Source: Aradus depressus (lineage: Eukaryota > Arthropoda > Insecta > Hemiptera > Aradidae). From it: DNA of 64,000 nucleotides. Positions 11,189 through 22,689 of this stretch are shown piece after piece (position 1 is the stretch's first letter; each line of letters opens with the position of its first letter). The notes beneath the pieces were generated by a model that saw only the letters and a program-made list of their open reading frames with translations, was not told the origin of the DNA and ran no database searches. Where the stretch lies: the NCBI GenBank assembly GCA_963662175.1, contig OY759214.1, positions 1,240,001 through 1,304,000 on the forward strand, in the 5' to 3' direction. The translations under genes were made by a program, and so were the position numbers.

Positions 11189-11580
11189 GATCTACCTATA
11201 TAGATAGCAGCGTGTTATACCAACCAACGTTTTACAGATCGTTCTCCCTCTTCCTGTCCCATCTCAACTTCATTTCGTAAAGGGATTACGATAAGATCTA
11301 CTTCAAGATCTACTTCTATAGATAGCAGCGTGTTATACCAACCAACGTTTTACAGATCACTCTCCCTCTTCCTGCCCCATCTCAACTTCATTTCGTAAAG
11401 GGATTACTGCACGTATTGGCATCAGCGGGTTTCTTTGTTTTATTGTACAGCATAATACTGGAAGTGACTTTTTATACCCAGTAGTCCAGCATGAAACGAA
11501 TTTGAGAGAGGGCTGAGGAAGAGATAGTGTATAGTATCTGTAAAAAAGTGGTTGGTATAAGGGAAGCTATGGCCCGTCCC
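11189..11580. mobile_element. MITE-like inverted repeat with duplicated arm
   Basis: A left arm containing TTATACCAACCAACGTTTTA and CAGATC, CTCTCCCTCTTCCTG is present twice in direct orientation (about 11189-11290 and 11297-11406). A right arm at about 11490-11565 is its diverged reverse complement (CTGTAAAAAAGTGGTTGGTA). The centre has no coding region. I read it as a small DNA transposon derivative with one arm duplicated. Confidence 0.55.
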
Positions 11581-11851
11581 ATATGTTCTATTTTTATTCT
11601 TTTAATAGAAAACTACAAATACTAAAAACATTATTACGTTACAATTTAAACATTGCTTTTAATTATTTCCTACACACATTTATTGTTCATTCTTTGAGCG
11701 CTTTAACTGTGTTCGTCATCTATCTCAAATCTAAGGGCATTTAGGTCCACCTTCGACAAAATATGTTTAATAAAAAGTATGACTTTCAGTATTCTCTACA
11801 ACTTATATTCTGAAAGATTTTTGATTAAGTCATAAATATAAGTGCTATCGG

Positions 11852-12065
11852 GAGCTGAAGCGATGGTGCCGAGCATGTGCGATGTCAGGTACTCGATGAA
11901 GATCCCTACTTTCTTAGCTAAGTCTGGGTAGGCAACATTTAGGACTGCCACAGTAGAGTCGCGGTATGGCTCATGTCCACCAGAGCAACGAAAGAGCGCT
12001 CTGGTTGTAAGCAATATGATCTCGTAGGTAAAGGCCGGAAATGAGTCACAATAACTAACTAACTA
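11852..12065 (+). repeat. tRNA-derived SINE, 5'-truncated
   Basis: The core from AAGCGATGGTGCCGAGC onward is present, with GATGTCAGGTACTCG, TTTAGGACTGCCACAGTAGA, CATGTCCACCAGAGC, GAAAGAGCGCTCTGGT and the tail GAGTCACAATAACTAACTAA. The tRNA head is missing. Confidence 0.85.
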
Positions 12066-12400
12066 TAGGGGTATCTTGTAGAAGGAAGTTAAGCCCCCAA
12101 AGTGAAGTGGTCGTCTGATTTCAGTCCAAGTTAACACATGTGACATCTTCATTTCAGGTTTCAGTCTCATTGCTACACTCTTTTTTGCGTTAGAGAGCTC
12201 ACATTATTCCCTCTTTTCTATCACATTTCAACACATATTCTGTAAGCTAAGATCCCAATGTTGCCATGGTATTTACCTGGTCCAGGTATCCTGGGACCAC
12301 CGACCTAGTTCAGGTTAGTACCTGTGGTAGAGACGCTCGGCTCACCCTCCAACCCTTCCTCTTAAGGGCCCCACGAGACCGCACATTTCACTTATTTCAA

Positions 12401-13016
12401 AACTGAAACAAAAATTAAAGAAAAACCTATATATATTTTTTTTAAATATTGCCTATTTCACAAAATATGTTTCGGTATTGCTACGGTCTTCAGCCACGAC
12501 CTAATAAATACTAAATGGAAGTTCAACAACTTTACAATCCAAACTGTCCCTTTTCCAGCCCCACGGGGATTTTCCCTGTCCGTCCTGTATAGTAAAGCCT
12601 TAAAAAAATTAAAAATAAAATTCCGTCCCAAATTGAAATCTTAATAATAAAACAAAAAATTTAAAATATTAGGTATATATGAAATAAATAAATGATGACA
12701 GTAATAAATATATAAATAAAAAATACACTGTTTTTTGAGAAAGTAAGTACGCATACACAAACTGGAGGATTATATTATTGACGATCTGTTCAAACCTTTT
12801 CTTTTATTATTAAAATTTCAATTTGAGACGAATTTTTTAAAAAATGTTTTTAAGACTTTACTGTACAGGACGGACAAGGAAAATTCGCGTGGGGGCTGGA
12901 AAAGGGACAGTTCGGATTGTAGCAATACCGAAAGTACTACTATAGGTATTTTATATATATTTTGTGAAATAGGCATTATTTAAAAAAAACATACGTTTTT
13001 CTTTATTTTTCATTAA
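12401..13016. mobile_element. Foldback (long inverted repeat) element
   Basis: Two arms of about 240 bp are diverged reverse complements. The left arm has GCCTATTTCACAAAATATG, TTTCGGTATTGCTAC, AACTGTCCCTTTTCCAGCCC and TGTCCGTCCTGTATAGTAAA. The right arm has the matching GACGGACAAGGAAAATTCGC, GGGGCTGGAAAAGGGACAGT and TTTGTGAAATAGGC. The left arm carries about 45 bp extra after GGTATTGCTAC. The AT-rich centre (about 12660-12780) has no gene. No target duplication was defined. Confidence 0.7.
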
Positions 13017-13196
13017 GTCTTTCACAATATCTCAGCAGAAAATGTTGTGTATCATTGAAACAAGAATAATGAGGCCCCTCAAAAAATAATATTAACAAAA
13101 ATAAACAAATATTGGAGGTGGATGCCTCGTGGGGGTGTAGCCCCTCGTCTCAAGCCAACAGTTTATGTTCCCCATATCAAATCTATATAAAAAGAG

Positions 13197-13652
13197 TTGA
13201 GCCCCTCCCTGAACCCCCCCCCCCCTTTCCTTCAGTCGATATCGCTGAAATTAGACCAGTTATGTCCTCATTGAGTTTTGACTTCAAATATGAAATTTCA
13301 TGTCGATACATTCATTACATCGGCAGTTATTGGGTTTTTGACGTGAGCCCCCTCCAATCCTCCCCTTCCCTCCCGCGCATTCTGCTGAAAATTAGTGAGT
13401 GTCGTCCTCATGGGTTTTTGAGCCCACATATGGTATTTTGTGTCGATACATTTATTACAACGGCAGTTATTATAGTTTTTGAGTTAAGCCGCTCCCCTTC
13501 TCTTCGGCCGCTTTGGATGAAAAACAATAGATGCCGTTGTCACATAGTTGGAATCTAGAGATCGGAAGACATGAAATTTCGTTGAAAACTCCCCTTCGAA
13601 TTTTTCACCTAATACGTAACTTCCCTTATACTTGGTACAGCTGAGGACGCAA
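13197..13652 (+). repeat. Family A dispersed repeat, headless copy
   Basis: Three body sub-repeats can be followed, with ATGTCGATACATTCATTACA, then TTGTGTCGATACATTTATTA and ACAACGGCAGTTATTATAG. The tail follows (GGAATCTAGAGATCGGAAGA, then CACCTAATACGTAACTTCCC) with a weakened terminal hairpin at 13620-13648. The head is replaced by other sequence. Confidence 0.75.
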
Positions 13653-13659
13653 AATATTT

Positions 13660-14843
13660 GGTTTTACGTAATTTGGCGATTAAAATCTTGAAGCAACAAA
13701 AAGAGGATTTATAAGCAATTATTGAATAATTAATATCCTGTCAAATGAATATGTTGTTTAATTATTCAACATTCATTGAAGACGTGAAGCTATCTCGGTT
13801 AGTTTTAATCAGAATACAAATGTTTTTTTAAGATAAACGGATGAGTGAGAGAGCACGGCTCTGATAAGATAGTACCGAGTATATCGTAGTAACTACAGAG
13901 AACAGTAACAGTTATCCAATCTAACTAACTCTCATTCATTCGGTCTATCTAAAGACAGGTTCAAATTTTCAAAATTCTTTGAAAGTGATTCTTTGAGTTT
14001 CAAGTCTAGACTCTTCAAGGATTTTATGTACCTAGACCGTGTGTTTCAGGTTCAAAAGGCCGAACCTCTATATCAGGTAGAGGGACCCCAAATCAAGAAG
14101 AAAAAAATGTACATGAACATTAGTTCAGAAATGAGTTCTTCAAGAACTACAGCCGAATAACTTCCAAAAACCACACTGTTTTGAACGTATTGCTGATTAT
14201 ATATGTGATAATAAAACTCATCAAATCGAGAGAAAAAAAACTCCAGTCAAAAATTGTAGAGAAATAAATTTCAAAAAAACAGATATGTTAAAATTTTTTT
14301 GGGGGAGGAATGTTCCTAGCGGAAGGAGGGATCGACTTTTACGACATTTTAAAAGTTATGTGAAAACAAGATACTTTTTCAAGAAACATTTTTGATCTTT
14401 CAACTTTTCAAAATGGCGGTGCAAAATTACCAGAAGAGTTAAACATTTTCTGTTTTATAAGCCCTTGAGGTTAGCTTATAAACGATGTGCCACATTAAAA
14501 CTTTTTGGGAAGTGAGAATTCTAGAGCTTGAAAATGGTATATTTACATGGGTGGTTACAGGGTGGTGTCAAGGGGTGGTCAAAGAAGCATTTGCACCAAG
14601 CGCTGACCCAAAGAAGGCGCCAAATGACCTGTTATTAGAGTGCTAATTTTTCGTCGACTACTTCCCTCACCTGGTTTGCTTGCAGGGAACCCTATTAGAC
14701 CACCCCTAGAGACTGCACAATAAGCTCGCTTAACCGGGCATGCTACTGCAGTGTCATACTCGACGAGAAAGCTGTTCCATGAATACATAAATGTACGTAT
14801 ACATTTTAGTGGCAGAAGGGAGCAGTAAGATGACCTCTGGAGG
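13660..14843. other. Unassigned stretch
   Basis: No gene or known repeat is recognised. Part of 14580-14840 may belong to the LINE remnant that follows, but no motif supports this. Confidence 0.4.
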
Positions 14844-15083
14844 TATTCCGCATCAGTTCTGGATATTGTCGCTGCCCTCGATACTGTCAGGCACAAGGAC
14901 CTCCTGTACAAATTCCAGCATCCGGGAATCCCAGATACCTTCATCTTCCTTCCTCATTGATAGATCTTTTCGAGTTATCAATAATTTCTGCCTTAGCAAT
15001 CGAAGGAATATTCAATCCTCAGTCCCATCCTCTTCAATCTATTCTGCCACGATATACCTGAGCCTTCAGGTCGACCAGACTAA
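14844..15083 (+). pseudogene. Non-LTR retrotransposon RT fragment, Jockey-like
   Basis: Translation gives LDIVAALDTVRHKDLLYKF and then HPGIPDTFIF. This matches the reverse transcriptase block that in Jockey-type LINEs reads roughly AFDTVWHDGLLYKL...LGIPD. After a frame change near 14958 it continues as DRSFRVINNFCLSNRRNIQ, and another frame gives DIPEPSGRPD just before a stop at 15081. That last phrase is usual shortly before the catalytic YADD box, which is missing here. The order of motifs is therefore right but the coding is broken by at least two frame changes. A dead, both-ends-truncated copy is the simplest reading. The clade is by resemblance only. Confidence 0.7.
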
Positions 15084-16918
15084 TATTGAGAAACTGGTCA
15101 GGCTAGAAAACAAGGATGGGGCTGCGGAGTGTTTCTGGAGCAGCCATTTCCCCAATCCATTGTCAGCAGGGTCATCCTTCTCAGCTGTTCCACTTAGTAG
15201 CTACTATATAGCCATCATTCCAGCATCCATCTACTGTCAGCAGTAGCATCTTCTCTTCATCTAAACTGTTGCAGTCTTCGCGGCTAACATGCCTCCACCA
15301 ATCGGTTGTCAGCTGTTGCTCGTTCCTCCTTTTCACTTCAACTAGTTAGTAGCCACTATCATGGCTGTACCTGCCTCAACCTCTGGTAATAGCCCGGTAA
15401 GTAAGCCAGGCTATTCTGTTCTTAGAGGAGATTTACAGTCGGTTTGCTGTAGCTAGTTCAGAGCCATGGGACAACTGGACTGCCTCGAGCCCAGTTGTAG
15501 ACCACAGTCTGCCTATACTATATGATGCCTAACGAGAATAAAGCATATTTCACGCTCATTAGCGATCATCAGTTGTAGATATCTCATGAAGAGAACTACA
15601 AGATATGCATTTTTGAGGAATCCAATCACGGAGAGTCCTGACAGACATGAGTACTGGGAGAGCTGCTTTGATAGTAGTTATCTTTGACCAGGAGAAGAAA
15701 AGGCGCCTTTCTCCTTCTGAAAACATTTTTTGTAAATTGAAAATATGTACATATGTTTCATAAAAAGTTAAGTCAGTTTCTGTGCGAGCCATTCTTGTAT
15801 ATGAGGTAAAGAAAGGACTTTGAATTTCAACTTTACAGTAAGACATTTGTTCCGACTGAAATATATTTCATTCCTTTTCAATAAAAAGGACAAAACTAAA
15901 ATTGAAGAAAAAATATGAAGATAAACTAATTTATATGTGACATGCGCGAAATGATGTTTGTGAATTTAGCAAAATGGCTACTAATGACATAGGAACATGA
16001 ATAGGCAAAGAGAAGCCGAGCTATTGATATTATTTTAGAGAAAGCTGTGAGAGTAGTGTGGCGGAGAGGGGACGCGTGTATCCCATGTGTGTGTGTGTGT
16101 GTGTGGGGAGCCTCCCCCACGTGTATCGAGAGGACAGACACCCAGAAAACCCGTCTCTTCTAACTTCATAGAACCCACAGCTCTACGCAGATGGAACCAG
16201 AGAAAATATAAGAAACGGTGCCACAAGAATCTAATATATTCTATATTTCTTCTTCGACTATTTTAGTTAGGACCAACCAGAATAAATTGTGTATCTTAAC
16301 CTATGGTTCACTATTATGGTATCTGGTTGAAGTCTCGCTACTGACACTGTTGTATTAATATGTTTTCAGAAATATGAAAAACGGTGCCAAAAGACCACAT
16401 ATCGATCGGCTATTTTACTTAGGATGATTGATGTCTATCTATCAACCAAGGCTGTCGAGAACTGAAAATAGTCGAGTCCGAATACACGTTTTTTCAAGAA
16501 CCGATACCCGAAAAACCCGGTCTGAAACGGTGGACCCGATAGCGGAGCCGGATGCCCTCATACCCTGTGATTTTATTCCTTCGAGGGTCCTTCGATTTTT
16601 GATTTTGAATCTACACCCCAAACTCACTCGGAAGGTTCTGTTCCCCCTGTAAACCTTTGATATCTATATTTGGTTTCAGTTTCTCTTTTTTAGGGGTCCT
16701 TTGATCTCTCAATTTGTTTTAAACCTAAGTGCACCCTCTCTAAACCTTCAATCTTTATTTCGTGGTCCCTTAATTTCTATTTTTTACTCTTTTGAGGGTT
16801 CTTAGATCCTTGAAATTGAGGCTGCATCCCAACATAAATGTAATTTTCAGTTCTCTCTCTAAACTTCCAATCCCTTTATTTTGTCTACATAACGAAGTGA
16901 GGGTGTAGTCTCGAATTG
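15084..16918. other. Unassigned stretch with (GT)n
   Basis: No gene is recognised. A GT microsatellite lies at 16086-16104. The GC-moderate part at 15090-15545 could be 3' sequence of the LINE remnant or another retroelement. Nothing decisive is seen. Confidence 0.45.
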
Positions 16919-17055
16919 AGAGACTACGAGGTCATATCGCCTACTAGTAGCGCGCTCTTTCGTCGCACTGGTGCATATGAGCACAACTCTACTTCCATTT
17001 CGGGAATGCTAAATTTTGCCTGCCAAGATTTATTCAACTAGGGAAGGGATCCTGA
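16919..17055 (-). repeat. tRNA-derived SINE, 3' part, reversed
   Basis: On the minus strand the SINE core can be read: ACTACGAGGTCATATCGCCT on plus, then GCGCTCTTTCGTCGCACTGG and AAATTTTGCCTGCC. It breaks off directly at a family A body repeat (17062), so either one inserted near the other or a deletion joined them. Confidence 0.75.
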
Positions 17056-17061
17056 CATCAG

Positions 17062-17560
17062 CCGATATCGCTGAAGTTTGACATGTAATGTCCTCATTGG
17101 GTTTTGACTTTAAGTATGAAATTTCATGTCTAAACATTCATTACATGGGCAGTTATTGGGTTTATGAGTTGTGCCCTCTCTCTCATCCCTTCTACCCTTC
17201 TGCTGATTCCGCTGAAAATTGATAAATGTTCTAAAGGGGTTTTGAATTCACATATGAAATTTTGTTTCGAAACATTCATGGGGTATATGAGTTAAACCTC
17301 CTCCCCTAATCTCCTCCTCCCTCCCCTTTGGCCGATTTGGCTGAAAATTGATAGGTGTCCTTATGGGGTTTCGAACACACATATAAAAGTTTGTATCGAT
17401 AAATCCATTCTTTCAGTAGTTATAAGAGCTTTTATGTTAAGCCACCCCCAGAGGAGGGGGGTCCTCTTAGGTCGATTGGGCTGAAAAACAATAGGTGTCG
17501 TCGTTCGGGGATTCTAATTAACATGTTATGTTGGTACATTCATTCTATCAGGTGTTATCG
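17062..17560 (+). repeat. Family A dispersed repeat, body only
   Basis: Four diverged body sub-repeats follow in order. Each has a C-rich block, a CCGATTTGGCTGAAAATTGA-type block and an ATATGAAATTTTGTTTCGA-type block. The last runs into TACATTCATTCTATCAGGTG TTATCGTG, where tail sequence should start, but the tail is replaced. Spacing varies and is not a homogenised array. Confidence 0.7.
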
Positions 17561-17569
17561 TGCCGAAGT

Positions 17570-18049
17570 ACTGATACAACCAATGTACTGATACAACCTC
17601 AAAAGGACGACACATCTTGTGAAATCGGGGCAGAACGGAATGAAGGGGGGGGGGGGGGGGGGGGGATCAGAGGGAGAGGTCAACCTAAAGAACCCAATAA
17701 CTGCCCCGATGGCAATAAATATATAGACACGAACTTTATAGGAGAATCCAAGACCACATAAAGTTGATCGGTACGTAAAATGATCTACTTATTATAAATC
17801 TATCTAATATGTGTTATTTTTTTTTTTTACTCATATATTTTTAAGTATTTATTTATTCTGTTTTTTTTCATTTCATTTTATTTTTTTAAATAGTTTTGTT
17901 ATTACTACCTACTAATCATATACGTTTTTTAGACTCAAGTAGTTATAATTTATAAGCTATCTTAATGTTTAAATTCTTTTGACGTATCCTATTACCATGT
18001 ATTGGTTTAACGGAAATAAGATTATTATTATTATCAATTTTGAACGAAA
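17570..18049. other. Unassigned AT-rich stretch with poly-G
   Basis: A 21-base G run lies at 17645-17665. The rest is T-rich with no gene. Confidence 0.5.
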
Positions 18050-18625
18050 GGCGAGCTATGGGTTTGGACCTCACGATCCCTAGAATGCCACTGCTAAAAA
18101 AGGCGAGCTGTGGGTTTTGACCTCACGATTCCTAGGATGCCACTGCTAAAAAAGGCGAGCTGTGGATTTGGACCTGACGATTCCTAGGATGCCACTGCTA
18201 AAAAAGGCGAGCTATGGGTTTGGACCTCACGATTCCTAGGATGCCACTGCTAAAAAAGGCGAGCTGTGGGTTTGGACCTCACGATTCCTAGGATGCCACT
18301 GCTAAAAAAGGCGAGCTGTTGGTTTGGACCTCACGATTCCTAGGATACCACTGCTAAAAAAGGCGAGCTGTGGTTTTGGACCCCACGATTCCTAGGATGC
18401 CACTGCTAAAAAAGGCGAGCTGTTGGTTTGGACCTCACGATTCCTAGGATGCCACTGCTAAAAAAGGCGAGCTGTGGTTTTGGACCCCACGATTCCTAGG
18501 ATGCCACTGCTAAAAAAGGCGAGCTGTTGGTTTGGACCTCACGATTCCTAGGATGCCACTGCTAAAAAAGGCGAGCTGTTGGTTTGGACCTCACGATTCC
18601 TAGGATGCCACCGCTAAAAAAGGTG
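18050..18625. repeat. 52-bp tandem array, 11 copies
   Basis: The unit starts GGCGAGCTGTGGGTTTGGAC and ends TGCCACTGCTAAAAAA. Starts are at 18050, 18102, 18154 and every 52 bp to 18570. Variation is concentrated at two places (CTGTGGG/CTGTTGG/CTATGGG and CTCACG/CCCACG). The last copy is slightly diverged. Confidence 0.95.
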
Positions 18626-18870
18626 AACTCAATGAACAGATATTGCCGTCATTATTGAATGGCTGTTGACTATCTGAAGCCAGTTCCGGGGCACGTCATC
18701 TCCTCCCTGCAGAGCCCCCAGTGGCTGTCAACCTCACTAATCTTTTAAGTAGAGAAAATAAGCAGCTAATTGTAGTTTAGAATGGTTTATATAAAGTTTC
18801 TATTTTGAGTAAATCATTAAAAATATTTCGATAGTCGTTACTTATCGATTTAATACCGCCCTCCTCTGAG

Positions 18871-19216
18871 GGTGCCGGTAGCTCAGTGGTGAGCGTGCTT
18901 GCTTACTGAGCTCAAGATCGCGGGTTCGAAACCCGGCCGAGCCTTTTTGTTTATTTTATCTGAGGGGTAAAATAAACAAGCACGCCGTCTTTCGGATGGG
19001 ACGTTAAGTGATGGTCCCGATCCTGTTAGATGTCAGGTACTCGTTAAAGACCACTACCCTAGATGAATACAAATTTAGGGAAAGCCAAATTTAAGGCTCC
19101 TATAGTATAGGCGAGCTCATGTCCACCAGAGTGACGAAAGAGCGCCATAAGAGCTCGTAGTAAAGCCCGGGCATGAGTCATAATAAAGCCCGGGCATGAG
19201 TCATAATAACTAACTA
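18871..19216 (+). mobile_element. tRNA-derived SINE, full length
   Basis: The tRNA-like head has an A-box-like GGTAGCTCAGTGGT and a B-box GGTTCGAAACC. The core follows: GCACGCCGTCTTTCGGATGG, GACGTTAAGTGATGGTCCCG, GATGTCAGGTACTCGTTAAA, CATGTCCACCAGAGTGACGA. The end has GGGCATGAGTCATAATAACT AACTA. The 3' phrase AAAGCCCGGGCATGAGTC is present twice in tandem. The head resembles a tRNA but the D arm does not pair correctly, so it is not a working tRNA gene. Confidence 0.9.
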
Positions 19217-19366
19217 CTATAACTTTTATATTGATTTTTTCAGAAAATGTCGACTCTTTCCAATGTTACACCGCCATCTTTGTAACAGTTTTCCACTAGT
19301 TTTTGATAGTTTCAGTGTATGAAAAAATGGATAGTGTATAAGGTTAACAGTTATCAAAATGAGCTC

Positions 19367-19599
19367 TTATAGCCTACTACCAGAGCGCTCTGGTGAACAT
19401 GAGCCCGACTCTACTATGTAAGAGTCCTAAATTTTGCCTGCACTAAATTTTTATCCACCTAGGGTAGAGGGTCTTTAACGAGTATCACACATCGTGCAGG
19501 CTCGGGACCATCGCTTGACGGATCATCCGAAGGACAGAGTGCTCAAGGTTTTTTCACCACCTAGATAAAAAAAAACCATATAGCAAGTAAGCACTGTGT
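19367..19599 (-). repeat. tRNA-derived SINE, reversed, head and tail incomplete
   Basis: Read on plus: GCCTACTACCAGAGCGCTCT, GAACATGAGCCCGACTCTAC, CACCTAGGGTAGAGGGTCTT, GCTCGGGACCATCGCTTGAC and GTGCTCAAGG. These are the reverse complement of the SINE core. The tRNA head is not recognisable. Confidence 0.85.
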
Positions 19600-20325
19600 C
19601 ACTTTTGCTTGACTAGTTTCCTCTCATTTTGTGTTACCTGTTGTCCGGGAATACCTTTACGTTACTTATGTCACTTTGAGGGTGATTACGTACGATACCC
19701 GGAAAGAGTTCTCTCCCCCCTCCCCATTATCTCTACTCCCGCCTCTATCTCTACTAGAAAAAAATTCTTATTATCTCCGTTATTTCTAACTTAGCGAAAA
19801 AAAGTGAAATGTGTTTTTGTCTCCAAGTAAACGCCCCTGTGTTCAGTGATATTGAAACCATATGTATCCTAAAAGCTATTCCTGATCAAGTGAATTCAAA
19901 ATATGGATTTTGTTTGAAATATGTTCCATTTTCCCATGATAGGTGTCATCAAGAGATACAATTAAAAAAAATATATATATATTTCGTTTTAAATTTCTTT
20001 TGAGAGTAAAAAAATTGATCTAAAATGAGAAGCGGATCCCAAGGCCTCATACGTGGGTGGGTTGTCTGAATTGTTGGCTGATTTTCATTCTCAATTTCTG
20101 CTATTATTTCGAAAAATTGTTTATCAATTATACTGATTGACTGTTTATTGGTTGTATCAGTTATGTAGATTAAATAGTAACTGAGAAAAGATTATATAAC
20201 TGAATTAAAGCAAGTCTAGGGAAATAAATAGTTTCCGAAAATTTGGCCAAATACTGAGTTTTTATTTACACATCAGAACCTTAATTTCCTTCAATATTGA
20301 AAATATATTGTCTATGTTTTCAATC
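19600..20325. other. Unassigned AT-rich stretch
   Basis: No gene or structured element is seen. A short open frame at 19609-19794 has no recognisable motif. Confidence 0.5.
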
Positions 20326-20333
20326 ATTATGAT

Positions 20334-22016
20334 TAGGGCTCGAATGTTAATGCATTTGCATATTTTTATCTCTGCTTCGTACATCACTATTATGACTTTT
20401 AAAACATGTTTTGGACCAAAACGGTTCGATTAAAGCAGCTTTTATTTTGCATATGTCTGCATATTTGACCATAAATGCATATTTCAGTGGTTTTTGCATA
20501 TTTTAACTGCATATTATGTTACACCAATTTTTTTCATTTTTTGAAAAAAAAAAAAAAGTTTAGAGCCGAAAAAGAATTAATGCTGAGTGAGACACGACGG
20601 GGGGGACGACCGAACATAAAGAAAACTTAAAAGTGAAACAAAAGGCAACTCAACCGTTCCTTACTCCTTCAACGGCATCCACTAAAAAATCACCAGTTTT
20701 TCAGGACTTATGTCGCGCCTTTGTAAGTGCGGATATTCCATTTTACAAAATTAACAACCGCGAGTTAAAACACTTTCGGAAACGAACATTGGCCTCCAAA
20801 TGCCCGACGAGAATACCATTCGGAAAAATAATCTTCCCGATGTTTACGAGGAGACAATAGTGAAAATCCGCGGCCATATCAAAGACGGTCCAATTTGGGT
20901 GTCGGTGGACGAAAATACTGACGCTCTAGGGAGGTATGTAGCTAACATTATTATCGGAAAGCTCTCTGAAGAACCATCTCAACCCTATCTTCTAAATTTA
21001 CAACTCCTAGATAAATGCAACCACGAGACGATTGCCCGATTCTTTAATGATTCGATGTCCTTGATTTGGCCAAACGGAATTTTACACAACAAGGTATTTC
21101 TTTTTCTTACTGACGCTTCTCCGTATATGGTCAAGGCTGCCAAATCGTTGAAAACATTCTACCCTAATTTGATTCACGTAACCTGCCTAGCACATGCTCT
21201 TCACAGAGTTGTAGAAACTGTCAGAAATGAATTTGAAGATGTTGATGCACTCATTTCCAATGTGAAAAAAATGTTCCTGAAAGCGCCGAGTCGAGTAAAA
21301 CTATTAAAAGAGACCTACCCAGAATTAAATTTACCTCCTGAACCTATTATCACAAGATGGGGAACATGGCTAGAAGCAGCTCATTACTACTCAATAAATT
21401 TCGACAAAATTAAAAATGTGGTTTCCAAACTAAAGCGGAGTCAATACAAAAAGCCAAAAATTTACTCCATAAAACTTCCTTGAAAAATAATTTAGTCGAA
21501 ACCATAAAAACCCTGGAAACACAAAATGTGTTGCTGTCAGAAAGCTTAGCATTGGTAGAGGATGCTATAAGAAAACACAGTTCAAAAATACATAAAAAAG
21601 TAGAGGATGTTTTTAAAAAAAATCCGGGACTTGAAAATCTACGAACGATTAGTAACATTTTTAAGGGAACCATGGAGGAAGAAGATATGCCGTTCAGCCC
21701 TTCTGAATTAGCGACGTTTAAACGTGCTCCGGTGACTTCAGGGGACGTTGAAATATCATTTAGTAGATATAAAAAAAATGTTTAGGTCCGATGGGCAAAG
21801 TTTTACTTTTGAAAATTTGAAGATGTTTGTTGTTGCCAACAATTTTAAAAATGAATAATTTTTTTCTTATAACCTTTTTTAGTTACATAGTTTTGTGTTT
21901 TATTATAATAAATAATTTATTTGATTGTGCATATTTTTTTTGTTTTACCTGCATACTTATCAAAAATTAATGCATATTTTATGCACATATTTTTAATTTT
22001 TAATTGCCGAGCCCTA
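20334..22016 (+). mobile_element. hAT transposon with TIRs and 8-bp target duplication
   Basis: The ends are TAGGGCTCGAA at 20334 and the reverse complement TTGCCGAGCCCTA ending at 22016. They are flanked by ATTATGAT (20326-20333) and ATTATGAC (22017-22024), an 8-bp target duplication with one mismatch, as expected for hAT elements. Subterminal regions are AT-rich with repeated GCATAT/ATGCAT words on both sides. The interior holds a broken transposase on the same strand. The 1683-bp length and the missing N-terminal zinc-finger region suggest an internally shortened copy. Confidence 0.9.
20591..21858 (+). pseudogene. hAT transposase pseudogene, CGGBP1-like
   Basis: Three or four frames read in order give one hAT transposase. 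Frame one (about 20591-20803) includes FQDLCRAFVSADIPFYKINN, a block known from CGGBP1-like hAT proteins. A single missing base near 20803 shifts to the second frame, which carries PDENTIRKNNLPDVYEETI, then WVSVDENTDALGRY, LTDASPYMVKAAKSL, HVTCLAHALHRV and RWGTWLEAAHYY. A second frame change near 21433 leads to SLALVEDAIRKHSSKIHKK and APVTSGDVEISFSRYK, the C-terminal dimerisation region. A third, in the A run near 21778, restores FTFENLKMFVVANN before the stop at 21856-21858. The N-terminal zinc-finger part is absent, and a stop lies just upstream at 20588-20590. The copy cannot make an intact enzyme. Host domestication is unlikely given three frameshifts. Confidence 0.85.
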
Positions 22017-22024
22017 ATTATGAC

Positions 22025-22505
22025 ATAACAGTTTTGACTTGACAACGTCTTACAACTGAGCCCCTGATGTTCAGAAATTGAGCGTCACAAAAGTTGCTCT
22101 CTGGTCCATTGCAATTACTCGTTGAGAATGAGCAGTACCTACGTTAAATGTAAACATAGGATCGTATTGGTCGGTCCTTAGGCTTTATGCCTCACACACA
22201 AACATCGTTCTGGAGTCATACCGCCGCGCTATGAACCTCTGATTTTGAGCCGTTTAGCATGCTTAAAACCGCTATAACGACCGCGTAGAAAAACAGAAAA
22301 ATTAAAACATAACCAAAAATCATAAATAATAAACACACATAGTGCCTTTCTGGCCAATAATCATTTTCTCTGCAGATCACAAGCCAAAATATTTAAAAAT
22401 TACGAGTTAAGCGATAAGGACACTATCGATATTAACAACACGAATAGTGTTCGACAAGACAAATCTAATACAGAAAGGATGACTCAGCTACGTCAATCCG
22501 TTCCG
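22025..22505. other. Unassigned stretch
   Basis: No gene is recognised between the hAT element and the GAAGAAGTT array. Confidence 0.45.
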
Positions 22506-22507
22506 GA

Positions 22508-22679
22508 GTTATATGAAGAAGAAGTTATATGAGGAAGAAGTTATTTGAAGAAGAAGTTATATGAGGAAGAAGTTATTTGAAGAAGAAGTTATATGAGGAA
22601 GAAGTTATTTGAAGAAGAAGTTATAAGAAAAAGAAGAAGTTATATGAAGAAGAAGTTATATGAAGAAGAAGAAGTTATC
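22508..22679. repeat. GAAGAAGTTAT minisatellite
   Basis: Repeats of GAAGAAGAAGTTATATGAGG-type words with a 32-bp dimer (TTATAT alternating with TTATTT), about 5 dimers. Purine-rich on plus. No gene. Confidence 0.85.
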
Positions 22680-22689
22680 ATCGAGTAAG

